From Brucella pecoris (lineage in GTDB: Bacteria; Pseudomonadota; Alphaproteobacteria; Rhizobiales; Rhizobiaceae), in the NCBI RefSeq assembly GCF_006376675.1, contig NZ_VEWK01000001.1:434001-498000 (forward strand): a stretch of 64,000 bases of DNA, read 5' to 3'. Every line of letters begins with the position of its first letter. Position 1 is the stretch's first letter. Below are positions 11,075 to 20,226 of the stretch, one piece after another. The translations under genes and the position numbers were made by a program. The notes below the pieces were generated by a model. That model was not told the origin of the DNA, made no database searches, and saw nothing but the letters and a program-made list of their open reading frames with translations.

Positions 11075-11749
11075 TTACCGATCTTCGGAAATGCCCGGCT
11101 CGAAGCCTTCCGCCGTCTGGCGAATGGCATCGGCCAGAGCATCAGCGGTTTGCGCGCCCATAACGGCGTATTTCTGGTCAATGATGAAGCAGGGCACGCC
11201 GCGCACACCGATACGGTTGGCGGTGTCGATTTCCTCACGGATTGTTGCCTTGTCGGCTTCGCTCTCCAGCAGACGGGCGACGACGGCGGCATCCATGCCA
11301 GCGCTTGCTGCGGCATCGACCAGCACTTCGTGATCGCCGATGTCTTGTCCCTGCTCGAAGTAGAGCGAAAACAACATACCGACCACCCGATCCTGCGTAT
11401 CTGGGGCAGCCTGTGCGGCCCAGTGGATGACGCGATGCGCATCAAGCGTGTTCGGCGCGCGGGCGATTGCATCAAAATCGAAGACGATGCCGCTTTCTTC
11501 GCCCAGCTCGGTCAGTTGTTTGTGGATGTCATCGATCTTGGAGCCGCTGCCAAATTTCTCCCGCATATAGGCTTGGCGATCCTTGCCTTGCAGAGGCAGG
11601 GTAGGGTCTAGCTGATAAGGGCGCCAGCGCACTTCTGCCTCCACGTCGGGCACCATGGCCAAAGCCGATTCGAGGCGCTTGCGTCCCAGAAAACACCATG
11701 GGCAGACGACATCCGATACGACATCGATAGTAATCTTTCTGGTGGCCAT
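11075..11749 (-). CDS. DsbA-family oxidoreductase (FrnE-like, cytoplasmic)
   Basis: A thioredoxin-fold protein of 224 aa with the redox motif CPWC at residues 16-19 followed by FLGRKR, and the helical insertion typical of the 2-hydroxychromene-2-carboxylate isomerase/FrnE branch. The cis-proline loop is GVRGVPCF near residue 178. There is no signal peptide, so it likely acts in the cytoplasm on thiol substrates. Family members are linked to oxidative stress but substrates are rarely known. It stands alone between mfd (convergent) and a peptide-binding protein gene. Confidence 0.88.
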   Translation of the reverse strand: MATRKITIDVVSDVVCPWCFLGRKRLESALAMVPDVEAEVRWRPYQLDPTLPLQGKDRQAYMREKFGSGSKIDDIHKQLTELGEESGIVFDFDAIARAPNTLDAHRVIHWAAQAAPDTQDRVVGMLFSLYFEQGQDIGDHEVLVDAAASAGMDAAVVARLLESEADKATIREEIDTANRIGVRGVPCFIIDQKYAVMGAQTADALADAIRQTAEGFEPGISEDR

Positions 11750-11849
11750 GGTAGCGTCTCCGTGCAGGAACCGGAGGCTCGGCCTCCCGTTGAATATTCA
11801 TCATATATCGGGTGCATGTAGGGCGAATTACATCAACGTTAAAGCCCGG

Positions 11850-13700
11850 TTATGGTTTTGCGCGCCACCAAGTTGGCAATTGGTAGCCATAGAGCGAAGT
11901 CTTTTGCGGATGTTCTATACGATCCCAGCGCGCCACCCACTGGTAGGGCAGGTGGTAAAGCGGAATGTAGTAGTCACCAGAGATAAGTACGCGATCAAGC
12001 GCGCGCACCGCACTCACAAAATCAGTGCGACTTCTTGCGGCCAGCAATGCTTCGATCATCGCATCGACTGCCGGATCGGCAACGCCCGGATAGTTGAAAC
12101 TACCCTGAACTTCGCGCGAGGCTGCACCCCAGCGCATCCATTGTTCGTTGCCGGGCGAAAGCGAACCGGTCAGTGCGCCGAGAATCATATCGTAGTCGAA
12201 TGTCTGGAGACGTTGCTGATATTGAGCGTCATCTGCTGTACGTATCTCGGCTGTGATACCGAGCCGCGCAAGATTGCGTTTATAGGCCAGCGCGACTTTT
12301 TCTTCATCAGGCGAGCGCGTCATGATCTCGAACTTAAGCGGCTTGCCGGAGGCATCGACGGCGAGGCCATGTTCAAACTGGAAACCGGCTTCCGTAAGGA
12401 GATCGTAGGCTTTCTTTGCAGGCGTCCGGTCATGGCCGCTGCCGTCCGTTACGGGCGGGTGCCATGTGCCATTCATGACGTCCTCACGAACAGCTTCGAG
12501 GAACGGCTCCAGTAACTGTTTCTCGCGGGCATCTGCTGGCTTGCCGACGGAAGAAAGTTGCGAACCTTCCCAAAAACTTTGCGTACGGCGGTATTGGTCG
12601 GCGAAAAGATTGCGGTTAGCCCATTCGAAGTCGAACAGCAGCCCCAGAGCTTGCCGGACGCGACGGTCGGCGAAAATTGGACGGCGCGTGTTGAACACGA
12701 AGCCCAGCATGTTGGCTGGCGTGCCTTTTTCAAAGCTGTCCTTGATGACCTTGCCCTGTTTTACAGCCGGGAAATCATAAAGCTTTTCCCAGCGTGTCGG
12801 GTTTGCCTCGATGAAAATATCAAGCAGACCTTTCTTGAAAGATTCAAACAGGGAGGTTTCGTTGCGATAATATTCGATGGTCAACGTATCGAAGTTATTG
12901 AGACCGCGCTGCGACGGCAGATCCTTGCCCCAATAGTCTGGGTTGCGCTTGTAGATGATGCGCTGGCCGGGCTGCACGCCGGAAACGAGATAGGGACCGC
13001 TGCCGACAGGTGGTTTCAGCGTTGAATTGCCGAAGGTTTCGCGATCGATGGCGTGCTTAGGCAGCACAGGCATCGATGAGGCGATCAGCATCGGAAATTC
13101 ACGATCCGATTTGTCATTGAAAGTGAAGCGAACTGAGCGCTCCCCCGTCTGTTCGATTTTATCGACCCGACTCATCCGGTTGTTGTAAGGAGGGCGGCCC
13201 TTTTTCGTCAGAATGTCGTAGGTGAAGAGAACGTCGTCCACCGTCACTGGCTGGCCGTCCGACCATTTCGCCTTCGGATTCAAAGTGAATTCGACCCATT
13301 TGCGGTCCGGATCGACAGTAACCTTCTCAGCCAGCAGGCCGTAAAGGGTAAATGGCTCATCCCGCGAACGCTGCATAAGTGTTTCATAGACCAGATTGCC
13401 GAGGTCGACGTCCCCAAACAGTCCGCGCGCTGTCGTGCGCATGCTTTTCAGCACAAACGGATTGAGGCTGTCGAAAGTGCCGACAACGCCCATTGTGAGT
13501 GCACCACCCTTCGGTGCGTTGCCGTTTGCATATGGGAAATGGGTAAAGTCAGCCGGTAGCGCCACGTCCCCATGCATGGAGAGCGCATAGTCGGGCTGTG
13601 CTTCGGCTATCGCCTGCGCCGGCATCGCGCCGACGACAGCTCCGGTAAGGCTCGCAAGAACCAATTTGCGGAGAAAGGCAATCAATCCGTTCAACTTCAA
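11850..13700 (-). CDS. Extracellular solute-binding protein family 5 (YejA-like peptide-binding protein)
   Basis: A periplasmic binding protein of 616 aa for an ABC importer of peptides or peptide-like compounds. The N-terminus has a signal peptide (LRKLVLASLTGAVVGAMPAQA then AEA). The SBP_bac_5 fold is indicated by SDGQPVTVDDVLFTYDILTKKG, FGNSTLKPPVGSGPY and the C-terminal IPLYHLPYQWVARWD. The 600-aa length and AHxxY-type start ALSMHGD resemble YejA (microcin C/oligopeptide system) more than OppA. No permease or ATPase genes adjoin it, so it is either an orphan receptor or works with a transporter elsewhere. Confidence 0.85.
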   Translation of the reverse strand: MKLNGLIAFLRKLVLASLTGAVVGAMPAQAIAEAQPDYALSMHGDVALPADFTHFPYANGNAPKGGALTMGVVGTFDSLNPFVLKSMRTTARGLFGDVDLGNLVYETLMQRSRDEPFTLYGLLAEKVTVDPDRKWVEFTLNPKAKWSDGQPVTVDDVLFTYDILTKKGRPPYNNRMSRVDKIEQTGERSVRFTFNDKSDREFPMLIASSMPVLPKHAIDRETFGNSTLKPPVGSGPYLVSGVQPGQRIIYKRNPDYWGKDLPSQRGLNNFDTLTIEYYRNETSLFESFKKGLLDIFIEANPTRWEKLYDFPAVKQGKVIKDSFEKGTPANMLGFVFNTRRPIFADRRVRQALGLLFDFEWANRNLFADQYRRTQSFWEGSQLSSVGKPADAREKQLLEPFLEAVREDVMNGTWHPPVTDGSGHDRTPAKKAYDLLTEAGFQFEHGLAVDASGKPLKFEIMTRSPDEEKVALAYKRNLARLGITAEIRTADDAQYQQRLQTFDYDMILGALTGSLSPGNEQWMRWGAASREVQGSFNYPGVADPAVDAMIEALLAARSRTDFVSAVRALDRVLISGDYYIPLYHLPYQWVARWDRIEHPQKTSLYGYQLPTWWRAKP

Positions 13701-14051
13701 TCGTCCATTGTAAATAAGTTTGATGGTCGCCGCTGGGAAGCGTCGATTCGGAACCGAAAACTAGCATGATCGTACATTATGTGCGGAATTAGGGCGTGTC
13801 CGTCACGTGACAGTAGGGGCTAAAATAAAGATTTTGGCGGATTCCGAGTATGGAATGTCGAAACTCATCTGGATTCATACCCCTAGTCGTTGTAACACGG
13901 CTCCGGATTAGGCCCGGACAGGGTCTTGTTGGGGGTCAAAATCCCCAAGGTCACGCTGTTGCCGCATTTTCAAACCAGTGACGGTCTATCGCTGACTTAA
14001 GAATATAGAACGGGAACTATAGATCAGAGCGTTGAAAGGAACCTGTTGATC
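13701..14051. other. 351-base intergenic region, divergent promoters
   Basis: This gap lies between the divergent yejA-like and ialB-like genes and must hold both promoters. I see a small inverted repeat TTGGGG / CCCCAA at 13929-13948 with no T run, and AAGGA at 14036-14040 as the likely ribosome binding site of the downstream gene. There is no convincing small gene. Confidence 0.4.
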
Positions 14052-14669
14052 ATGTCCAGCACGAAGACAATCGCTGCCGCATCTGCCATCGCTGGCGCGT
14101 TCGCCCTGCTTGCCTCCGCGACGATGCCTGCATCGGCACAGCAGCCACCACAGGGCTGGTTCAAGGTCTGCTCGAAGCAGGAAGACAATGACATCTGCAA
14201 CACGCAGAACATCGTCACTGCGGATTCCGGCCAGCTCCTGACCGCCGTCAACCTCATCGAAATCAAAGGCAAGATCAACCGCAAGATCTTTCAGGTGACT
14301 GTTCCTATCGGGCGCCTGATTCCTGCCGGTGTTGGTCTTCAGATCGACAACAACAAGCCGGTCAAGCTCGAATACGGCATCTGCTTCCCGGATCGCTGCA
14401 TCGCCGAAGCTCCGCTGACCGACGATCTCATCAATGCGCTCAAGAAGGGTGGCAAGCTGACCCTGACTTCGGTCAACTATCAGAACAAGCCAAACCCGAT
14501 TCCGGTCGCGCTCACCGGTTTCTCCGGGGCCCTGACCGGTCCAGCTCTCAAGCAGTCGGAACTGGAAGAACGCCAGAAGGAACTTCAAGACGCTGTTCAG
14601 AAGCGCCAGAAGGATTTCGAAGCCAAGATGAAGGCTGAACAGGACAAGGCAAAGGGCGCAGCTAACTAA
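14052..14669 (+). CDS. Invasion-associated locus B (IalB) family protein
   Basis: An exported protein of 205 aa. The signal peptide runs from the Met to ATMPASA|QQ. The domain after it (GWFKVCSKQEDNDICNTQN, then IPAGVGLQIDNNKPVKLEYGICFPDRCIAEAPL) matches the IalB family, named from Bartonella, with four cysteines that probably form disulfides. The final ~45 residues are a charged helix (ELEERQKELQDAVQKRQKDF), likely coiled coil. The ATG at 14052 gives a clean signal peptide. A TTG at 14046 is closer to the AAGGA site and remains possible. The role is periplasmic or envelope associated, exact function unknown. Confidence 0.87.
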   Translation: MSSTKTIAAASAIAGAFALLASATMPASAQQPPQGWFKVCSKQEDNDICNTQNIVTADSGQLLTAVNLIEIKGKINRKIFQVTVPIGRLIPAGVGLQIDNNKPVKLEYGICFPDRCIAEAPLTDDLINALKKGGKLTLTSVNYQNKPNPIPVALTGFSGALTGPALKQSELEERQKELQDAVQKRQKDFEAKMKAEQDKAKGAAN

Positions 14670-14692
14670 GCTGCTCTCCAGTCTGTTATAAG

Positions 14693-14718
14693 AAAGGGGC
14701 GCTTCGAGCGCCCCTTTG
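14693..14718. terminator. Rho-independent terminator after the ialB-like gene
   Basis: A strong stem AAAGGGGCGC / GCGCCCCTTT with loop TTCGA, followed by TGTGTTTT. It starts 23 bases after the stop codon and separates the gene from convergent hspQ. Confidence 0.9.
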
Positions 14719-14753
14719 TGTTTTGAGCTATCACTTTAAAAGAAAGTTCTATC

Positions 14754-15092
14754 TTAGTTCGAATGCTGTGATTTTACGCGATAGGAGCCATTGTCCAGCC
14801 GATCGAACATCTCCTCGATCTGAGGGTGACGCAGAGGCTCGCCGCTTAGATCAGGCACAAGGTTCTGTTCCGACACATAGGCGACATACTCGGATTCTGC
14901 GTTCTCTGCGAGCAGGTGGTAAAAAGGCTGATCGCGATGCGGGCGCGCTTCCTCGGGAATGGACGCATACCATTCTTCCGTATTCGCAAATTCGGGATCC
15001 ACGTCGAAGATAACCCCGCGGAAGGGGAATAACCGGTGCTTGACGACCTGACCGATCTGAAATTTCGCGTGCTTTATCTGTGTCATACCCAT
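14754..15092 (-). CDS. hspQ: Heat shock protein HspQ (YccV, hemimethylated-DNA-binding fold)
   Basis: A protein of 112 aa matching the HspQ/YccV family: KFQIGQVVKHRLFPFRGVIFDVDPEF, then DQPFYHLLAENAE and YVSEQNL. In E. coli HspQ is a heat-shock protein that stimulates Lon and was first described as binding hemimethylated oriC DNA. ATG codons at 15092 and 15086 are both possible, since neither has a strong ribosome binding site. It lies between two convergently or divergently placed single genes. Confidence 0.92.
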   Translation of the reverse strand: MGMTQIKHAKFQIGQVVKHRLFPFRGVIFDVDPEFANTEEWYASIPEEARPHRDQPFYHLLAENAESEYVAYVSEQNLVPDLSGEPLRHPQIEEMFDRLDNGSYRVKSQHSN

Positions 15093-15183
15093 GCAACGTT
15101 ATGTAGTTCACCGCGTGACAAATTAAAGTCGGCGAGAACCGGCAATTCTGTCCGTTGATATTTCTGATAATCTGAAAACGGTC

Positions 15184-16428
15184 TTAGCTGGAGCGCTTGC
15201 CGTCACTTTTGTACGGAAGGCTCGGCAGTTTCGGAAGGAAATGCGAGAAACCGCTGCCGGGGCGCAGCCCCTCACGCATGAAGAACGCACGCAACGGAGC
15301 GAATGAGCGAAGCATTTCCAGCCCGACGCCACGCATGATCTGTGCCGGAAGCATGCCGGAGAGAAGCGAACGATTGAGTGCATCGACCGAGCCGGTGCGC
15401 GCCAGAATGTCTGGCCGTCTTGCGCGGTCATAGGCGCGAATGACCCGATCCGAGCCGGGATCGACAGGATCGCTCTCAATGGCCTTGACCAGCGTTTCGA
15501 CGTCGCGCGAACCAAGATTGAGGCCCTGCGCACCGATTGGCGGAAACACGTGCGCGGCTTCACCGATCAAGATCGCACGCTTGGCCGCAAAGACGTAAGG
15601 CACCAGGCCGGAAAGGGGCCAGGCCTGCGGCTTGATTTCAAGCCTGATCTTGCCCAGCATGGACTGCATCATATCCTCGATGCGTGCAGCAAGCGCAGCT
15701 TCATCAAGCGCGAGAAGCGCTTCGGCGCGACCGGGATTCACCACCCAGACAAGGCTTGAGCGTTTGCCCTTCAGTGGTACCTGAGTGAATGGGCCTTCTT
15801 CTGTGTGAAATTCTGTCGAGATGTTTTCATGATCGACACTATGCGAGAAAGAAAGCACGACGGCTGTCTGCGGATAGCTCCAGCGGCGCGTGCGGATGCC
15901 TGCCGCTTCGCGAGCCATGGAATTGCGCCCGTCCGCCGCAACGACCAGCCGTGTATGCAACGTGTCGCCGCCTGAAAGCGTGATGGTCACATGGTCGCCA
16001 TTGTGGCGATATTCGATAACTGAGGCATGGATGCGTTGAACATTCGGATTACGTGCGACGGCCTCTGCCAGTTTCTCGTTCAAAACGGCATTCGGGATAT
16101 TGTAGCCAAATGCAGCTTCATCGATTTCGCCGGCACGGAAGGTCACAACCGGGCTTCTCACGAGGCGGCGCGTCGCATCGATAATGCGCATGGAGGCAAG
16201 AGCTGCCGCTTCCGGCTCGATATCGGACCAGACGCCCAGCCCTTCCAGCAGTCGGATGGCAGGCATCATGAGCGCTGTGGTACGACGATCGCCTTTGTCG
16301 GTCTCCGGACCCAGCAACACAGTGCGATAGCCTTTCGCTCCGAGTGCCAGAGCTGCCATCATTCCGGCGGGGCCGCTACCGCTGATGACAATGTCGGTGA
16401 GAGGCTTGTTCACAACAAGATCGTTCAT
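15184..16428 (-). CDS. FAD-dependent UbiH/UbiF-family hydroxylase
   Basis: A class A flavin monooxygenase of 414 aa. It has the N-terminal FAD-binding GSGPAGMMAALALGAKG, the mid-protein DG motif VVAADGRNSMAREAAG, and the second FAD motif ILIGEAAHVFPPIGAQGLNLGSRDVETL that defines the ubiquinone hydroxylase group. Family members hydroxylate the ring of ubiquinone precursors. Alphaproteobacteria often use UbiL/UbiM variants, so the ring position cannot be assigned here. The ATG at 16428 begins MNDLVVN, close to the fold. It is monocistronic as far as I can see. Confidence 0.88.
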   Translation of the reverse strand: MNDLVVNKPLTDIVISGSGPAGMMAALALGAKGYRTVLLGPETDKGDRRTTALMMPAIRLLEGLGVWSDIEPEAAALASMRIIDATRRLVRSPVVTFRAGEIDEAAFGYNIPNAVLNEKLAEAVARNPNVQRIHASVIEYRHNGDHVTITLSGGDTLHTRLVVAADGRNSMAREAAGIRTRRWSYPQTAVVLSFSHSVDHENISTEFHTEEGPFTQVPLKGKRSSLVWVVNPGRAEALLALDEAALAARIEDMMQSMLGKIRLEIKPQAWPLSGLVPYVFAAKRAILIGEAAHVFPPIGAQGLNLGSRDVETLVKAIESDPVDPGSDRVIRAYDRARRPDILARTGSVDALNRSLLSGMLPAQIMRGVGLEMLRSFAPLRAFFMREGLRPGSGFSHFLPKLPSLPYKSDGKRSS

Positions 16429-16777
16429 CGTGTTTCATCCCTGGTCCGGCAGTGCAGACCTCGTGACCGTTCGCTACGCATCTCGCATCGTCTGATGATT
16501 CCAGTCGGATGCGTTTGAGGCGCACTTAAACCGAAATGTAGCCCAAAGGCCATTCTTCCGTGGGATTATGGCGGATTTGCCTCACGCCTTACTTGCTCTT
16601 TTGTGCTTATTCAGGGAAAGCTGCTGCAAGATCACGGCTTTTCTCGGGTAGGAAGCTTCTGGATGATCCTGAGTGTGGGGACGTCAGTTTGTTTGGTGTA
16701 TACGTTCCCTTATAGATGAAATGTACTCGCTGCCTTGGGGATTATCCTGGGCGGGATATGCGCGGCGACAAATTGAA
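16429..16777. other. 349-base intergenic region between divergent genes
   Basis: The gap separates the hydroxylase gene from pcs and must carry both promoters. The pcs frame stays open back to 16673 but those 35 codons do not resemble the family. I see no operator, riboswitch or small gene. Confidence 0.35.
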
Positions 16778-17584
16778 ATGGCGGATGGCGTGAAAACCAA
16801 ACTGACCGGAAAACTCAAAGCCAAGAAAGTCACCGCGCCGCAAGCCAAGGCGTTTTCGGTTCATCTTCTGACGGCATCGGGTTCGTTTCTGGCGTTTCTT
16901 TCCATAGTTGCGGCCAGTGACGGGCGTTACACAGCGATGTGGTGGTGGCTGGGGCTGGCGCTTTTCGTCGACGGTATCGACGGTCCCATCGCGCGCAAGC
17001 TCGAAGTCAAATATGTTCTGCCGAACTGGTCTGGCGAGCTACTCGACAATATCATCGATTACGTCACCTACGTTCTGATACCGGCTTTCGCGCTCTATCA
17101 AAGCGGATTCATGGGAACGTATCTGTCGTTTATATCCGGTGCCATTATCGTGGTTTCGAGCGCGATTTACTATGCCGACACCGGCATGAAGACAAAGGAG
17201 AACTTCTTCAAAGGGTTTCCGGTGGTCTGGAACATGGTGGTCTTTACGCTTTTCATCGTCAGACCGGGTGAATGGGTCGCCTTTGCAACGGTTGTCGCGT
17301 CGGCAATCCTTTCGTTCCTACCGATCAGTTTCCTGCACCCGGTGCGTGTCGTGCGCCTGCGGCCGCTTAATCTGACGGTTTTCCTGCTTTGGTGTGCATT
17401 TGGTGCGGCTGCGCTCTATTATACTCTGGACGCGCCGTTGTGGGTCCGCATCGGCATATCCGTGACGGGCCTCTACATCTACTTCATCGGCGCTGTCATG
17501 CAGTTTTTCCCCGGACTGGGACGGACTGCCACTGTCATCGCGGCTGAGAAAGCCGCTGCCGCAAGGAAAACTGGAGAAGCATGA
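16778..17584 (+). CDS. pcs: Phosphatidylcholine synthase
   Basis: A membrane CDP-alcohol phosphotransferase that condenses CDP-diacylglycerol with choline to give phosphatidylcholine, a major Brucella and rhizobial membrane lipid. The motif D-G-x2-A-R-x8-G-x3-D-x3-D appears as DGIDGPIARKLEV...GELLDNIID around residues 65-95. About eight transmembrane segments follow. I chose the ATG at 16778 (MADGVKTKLTG), giving 268 aa, because it fits what I recall of Brucella Pcs. Its TGA overlaps the ATG of the next gene, implying translational coupling. Confidence 0.95.
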   Translation: MADGVKTKLTGKLKAKKVTAPQAKAFSVHLLTASGSFLAFLSIVAASDGRYTAMWWWLGLALFVDGIDGPIARKLEVKYVLPNWSGELLDNIIDYVTYVLIPAFALYQSGFMGTYLSFISGAIIVVSSAIYYADTGMKTKENFFKGFPVVWNMVVFTLFIVRPGEWVAFATVVASAILSFLPISFLHPVRVVRLRPLNLTVFLLWCAFGAAALYYTLDAPLWVRIGISVTGLYIYFIGAVMQFFPGLGRTATVIAAEKAAAARKTGEA

Positions 17585-18558
17585 TGATCAAAGCCATTCG
17601 CGTCCATCAGACCGGTGGACCTGAAGTCATGAAGTATGAACAGATCGAGATAGGCGAACCCGGTCCGGGTGAGGCGAAAGTGCGTCACGAAGCCGTCGGT
17701 CTCAACTTCATCGACGTCTATTTCCGTACCGGGCTTTACAAGGCGGCCCAGATGCCATTTACGCCCGGCAACGAAGGCGCGGGAACGGTCATTGCGGTTG
17801 GTCCGGGCGTTGAGGATGTTCGTGTCGGCGATCGCGTCGCCTATGTCGCGACGCCGGGTTCCTATGCGGACGAGCGCATTCTGCTTGCTGATCGGCTGGT
17901 CAAGGTTCCGGATAATGTCGATCTGAAAACGGCCGCCTCCATGATGCTGAAGGGCATGACGGCGCAATATCTTCTGCGGCGTACATTCAAGGTGGAGCCG
18001 GGACAGACGATCCTGTTTCATGCCGCTGCCGGTGGTGTGGGGCTGATTGCCGGACAATGGGCAAAACATCTTGGCGCCACGGTCATCGGTACAGCGGGAT
18101 CGGAAGAAAAGATCGCGCTGGCCAGAAAGCACGGCTACGACCACGTCATCAATTACCGCACCGAGAACTTCGCCGAGAAGGTGAAGGAACTGACCGACGG
18201 GGCGGGCGTCGATGTCGTCTATGATTCTGTTGGACGCGATACCTATATGGGATCGCTGGACGTTCTAAAGCCGCTTGGTATGTTCGCCTGCTTTGGTCAG
18301 TCGTCGGGTGTCATTCCGCCGTTCGATCTCGGCATTCTGGCGCAGAAGGGTTCACTCTTCGCCACGCGTCCAACGCTGTTCAATTACATTGCCAAGCGGG
18401 CGGACCTCGAAAAGACGGCAGCAGAGCTTTTCGATGTGGTTGGAAGCGGAACCGTCAGGATCGAGATCAACCAGACCTATGCGCTCAAGGATGCGAGCAA
18501 AGCGCACGAGGATTTGGAGGCTCGCAAGACGACAGGAACTACGATTCTGCTTCCATGA
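17581..18558 (+). CDS. NADPH:quinone oxidoreductase, zeta-crystallin type
   Basis: A zinc-independent medium-chain dehydrogenase/reductase of 325 aa. Visible features are the GroES-like N-terminal domain (VGLNFIDVYFRTGLY, PGNEGAG), a nucleotide-binding motif AAAGGVGLIAGQWAKHLGA and VYDSVGRDT. It lacks the zinc-site cysteines of alcohol dehydrogenases. Family enzymes reduce quinones with NADPH. It overlaps the end of pcs by 4 bases, so the two are cotranscribed. The Met codons at 17581 and 17584 are equivalent choices. Confidence 0.9.
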   Translation: MMIKAIRVHQTGGPEVMKYEQIEIGEPGPGEAKVRHEAVGLNFIDVYFRTGLYKAAQMPFTPGNEGAGTVIAVGPGVEDVRVGDRVAYVATPGSYADERILLADRLVKVPDNVDLKTAASMMLKGMTAQYLLRRTFKVEPGQTILFHAAAGGVGLIAGQWAKHLGATVIGTAGSEEKIALARKHGYDHVINYRTENFAEKVKELTDGAGVDVVYDSVGRDTYMGSLDVLKPLGMFACFGQSSGVIPPFDLGILAQKGSLFATRPTLFNYIAKRADLEKTAAELFDVVGSGTVRIEINQTYALKDASKAHEDLEARKTTGTTILLP

Positions 18559-18666
18559 TCAGGCAGATGGTTGCAGCGGTGTGCATATGTCCACCGCTGC
18601 TTGCTTTTGGGCTTTTCAAGAGCAGAGTTGCTGGATAAGGTCGCTCAAAAATACAATTGGGGAACA

Positions 18667-20226
18667 ATGACAGCGCCTTTAACCGACCGGCCTCTTCTGG
18701 ATGTCCGCCGGCTCACGAAAGTATTTGGTCAGTTGCGGGCCTGCGATGGTGTCGACCTCACTATCGGGGAAGGCGAGATTCATGCGCTTCTGGGTGAAAA
18801 CGGTGCCGGAAAATCCACCTTCGTGAAGATGCTTTTCGGTGCGCTTCAGCCCCTTGAAGGCGAAATCGTTTGGAAGGGACGGCCGGTCACGATAGATGAA
18901 CCTGCTGCCGCAAGAAAACTCGGCATTGGCATGGTTTTCCAGCATTTTTCGCTGTTTGACTCACTTACCGCCGCTGAAAATATAGCCTTGTCGCTCGACC
19001 GTTCGCTATCGCTTTCCGACGTTGCAAAGCGGGCTCGTGAGGTTGGTAAAACCTACGGTCTTCCAGTCGACCCTAAAGCTCATGTTGGCGATTTGTCGGT
19101 CGGTGAGCGCCAACGTATCGAAATCGTGCGTTGTCTTCTGCAGGAGCCGGATCTCATCATCCTTGATGAGCCTACCTCGGTGCTGACGCCGCAGGAAGCC
19201 GACAAGCTGTTCGAAACGCTGGAGCGCCTGAAATCTGAAGGCAAGTCGATCCTTTACATCAGCCATCGTCTGGAGGAAGTAAAGCGCCTGTGTGACCGTG
19301 CAACGGTGCTGCGGCATGGTAAGGTCGTCGCGCATTGCGATCCGCGCAAGGAAACTGCCGCCTCCCTTGCCCGCATGATGGTCGGCAATGACATCAACGT
19401 CGTCGCACGTAGCCCAATAGCGGTAGCAAATGTCGGTAACGATGCGCTTCTTGAAGTCAGGTCCCTGTTACAACCGCCGCGTGGTCCGTTTTCGACTGCG
19501 CTGAAAGGTATTTCTCTCTCGGTTGCCGCTGGCGAAGTCGTTGGTATAGCTGGTGTAGCGGGCAATGGGCAGGGCGAATTTTTCGAGGCTGTTTCCGGCG
19601 AAGTGCTGCAGTCAAACTCATCGAGTGTGCGTATTCGCGGGAAAGATGCGGGCAAGGCCGGGATCACTGAAAGACGCATGATGGGAGCAGCCTTCGTTCC
19701 TGAGGAGCGGCTTGGTCATGGTGCGGTTCCAACCATGACATTGACCGACAATCTGTTCTTGTCCCGGTACAAGACCGACGCAAAAGCCTTCTTGCGCGGC
19801 GGCAAAATGAAGCTGATCGCAGAGAGCGCGCTTCGGTCGGCTGCCAAACGCATCATTGAGCGAATGGATGTGCGCAAGAGCGCTGAAAATCCGACTGCGT
19901 CTGCACTTTCCGGCGGAAATCTCCAGAAATTCATCATCGGTCGCGAGCTCGACCGTTCACCGTCTGTCATGGTGGTGAACCAGCCGACATGGGGTGTCGA
20001 TGCCGGTGCTGCGGCACATATCCGTCAAGCGCTTGTTGATCTTGCGCGCTCCGGTTCCGCAGTTCTCGTCATCAGTCAGGATCTTGATGAGCTTCTTGAA
20101 ATCAGCGACCGCATTGCCGTCATGAACCATGGCCAGCTTTCCGATCCTATGCCGATTGCCGATGTAACGCTCGAAAAGATCGGCCTTCTGATGGGCGGTA
20201 TCTCTGGAGAGGCGGGAGCTGCATGA
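18667..20226 (+). CDS. BMP-type (nucleoside) ABC transporter, double ATPase subunit
   Basis: A cytoplasmic ATPase of 519 aa with two ABC domains, as in RbsA/NupA-type importers. The first domain is complete: Walker A LLGENGAGKST, signature LSVGERQRIEIVRCL, Walker B LIILDEPTSVL. In the second the Walker A is degenerate (GVAGNGQGE), while LSGGNLQKFIIGREL and VVNQPTWGVD remain, as usual for this family. The start at 18667 has GGGGAAC just upstream. The order ATPase, permease, permease, BmpA-like binding protein marks a purine/pyrimidine nucleoside uptake operon. The exact substrate is inferred. Confidence 0.9.
   Translation: MTAPLTDRPLLDVRRLTKVFGQLRACDGVDLTIGEGEIHALLGENGAGKSTFVKMLFGALQPLEGEIVWKGRPVTIDEPAAARKLGIGMVFQHFSLFDSLTAAENIALSLDRSLSLSDVAKRAREVGKTYGLPVDPKAHVGDLSVGERQRIEIVRCLLQEPDLIILDEPTSVLTPQEADKLFETLERLKSEGKSILYISHRLEEVKRLCDRATVLRHGKVVAHCDPRKETAASLARMMVGNDINVVARSPIAVANVGNDALLEVRSLLQPPRGPFSTALKGISLSVAAGEVVGIAGVAGNGQGEFFEAVSGEVLQSNSSSVRIRGKDAGKAGITERRMMGAAFVPEERLGHGAVPTMTLTDNLFLSRYKTDAKAFLRGGKMKLIAESALRSAAKRIIERMDVRKSAENPTASALSGGNLQKFIIGRELDRSPSVMVVNQPTWGVDAGAAAHIRQALVDLARSGSAVLVISQDLDELLEISDRIAVMNHGQLSDPMPIADVTLEKIGLLMGGISGEAGAA

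Noticed and set aside
13929-13948. Inverted repeat TTGGGG/CCCCAA as a terminator
   Set aside because: Short stem, no T run, and located in a divergent promoter region where a terminator is not expected.
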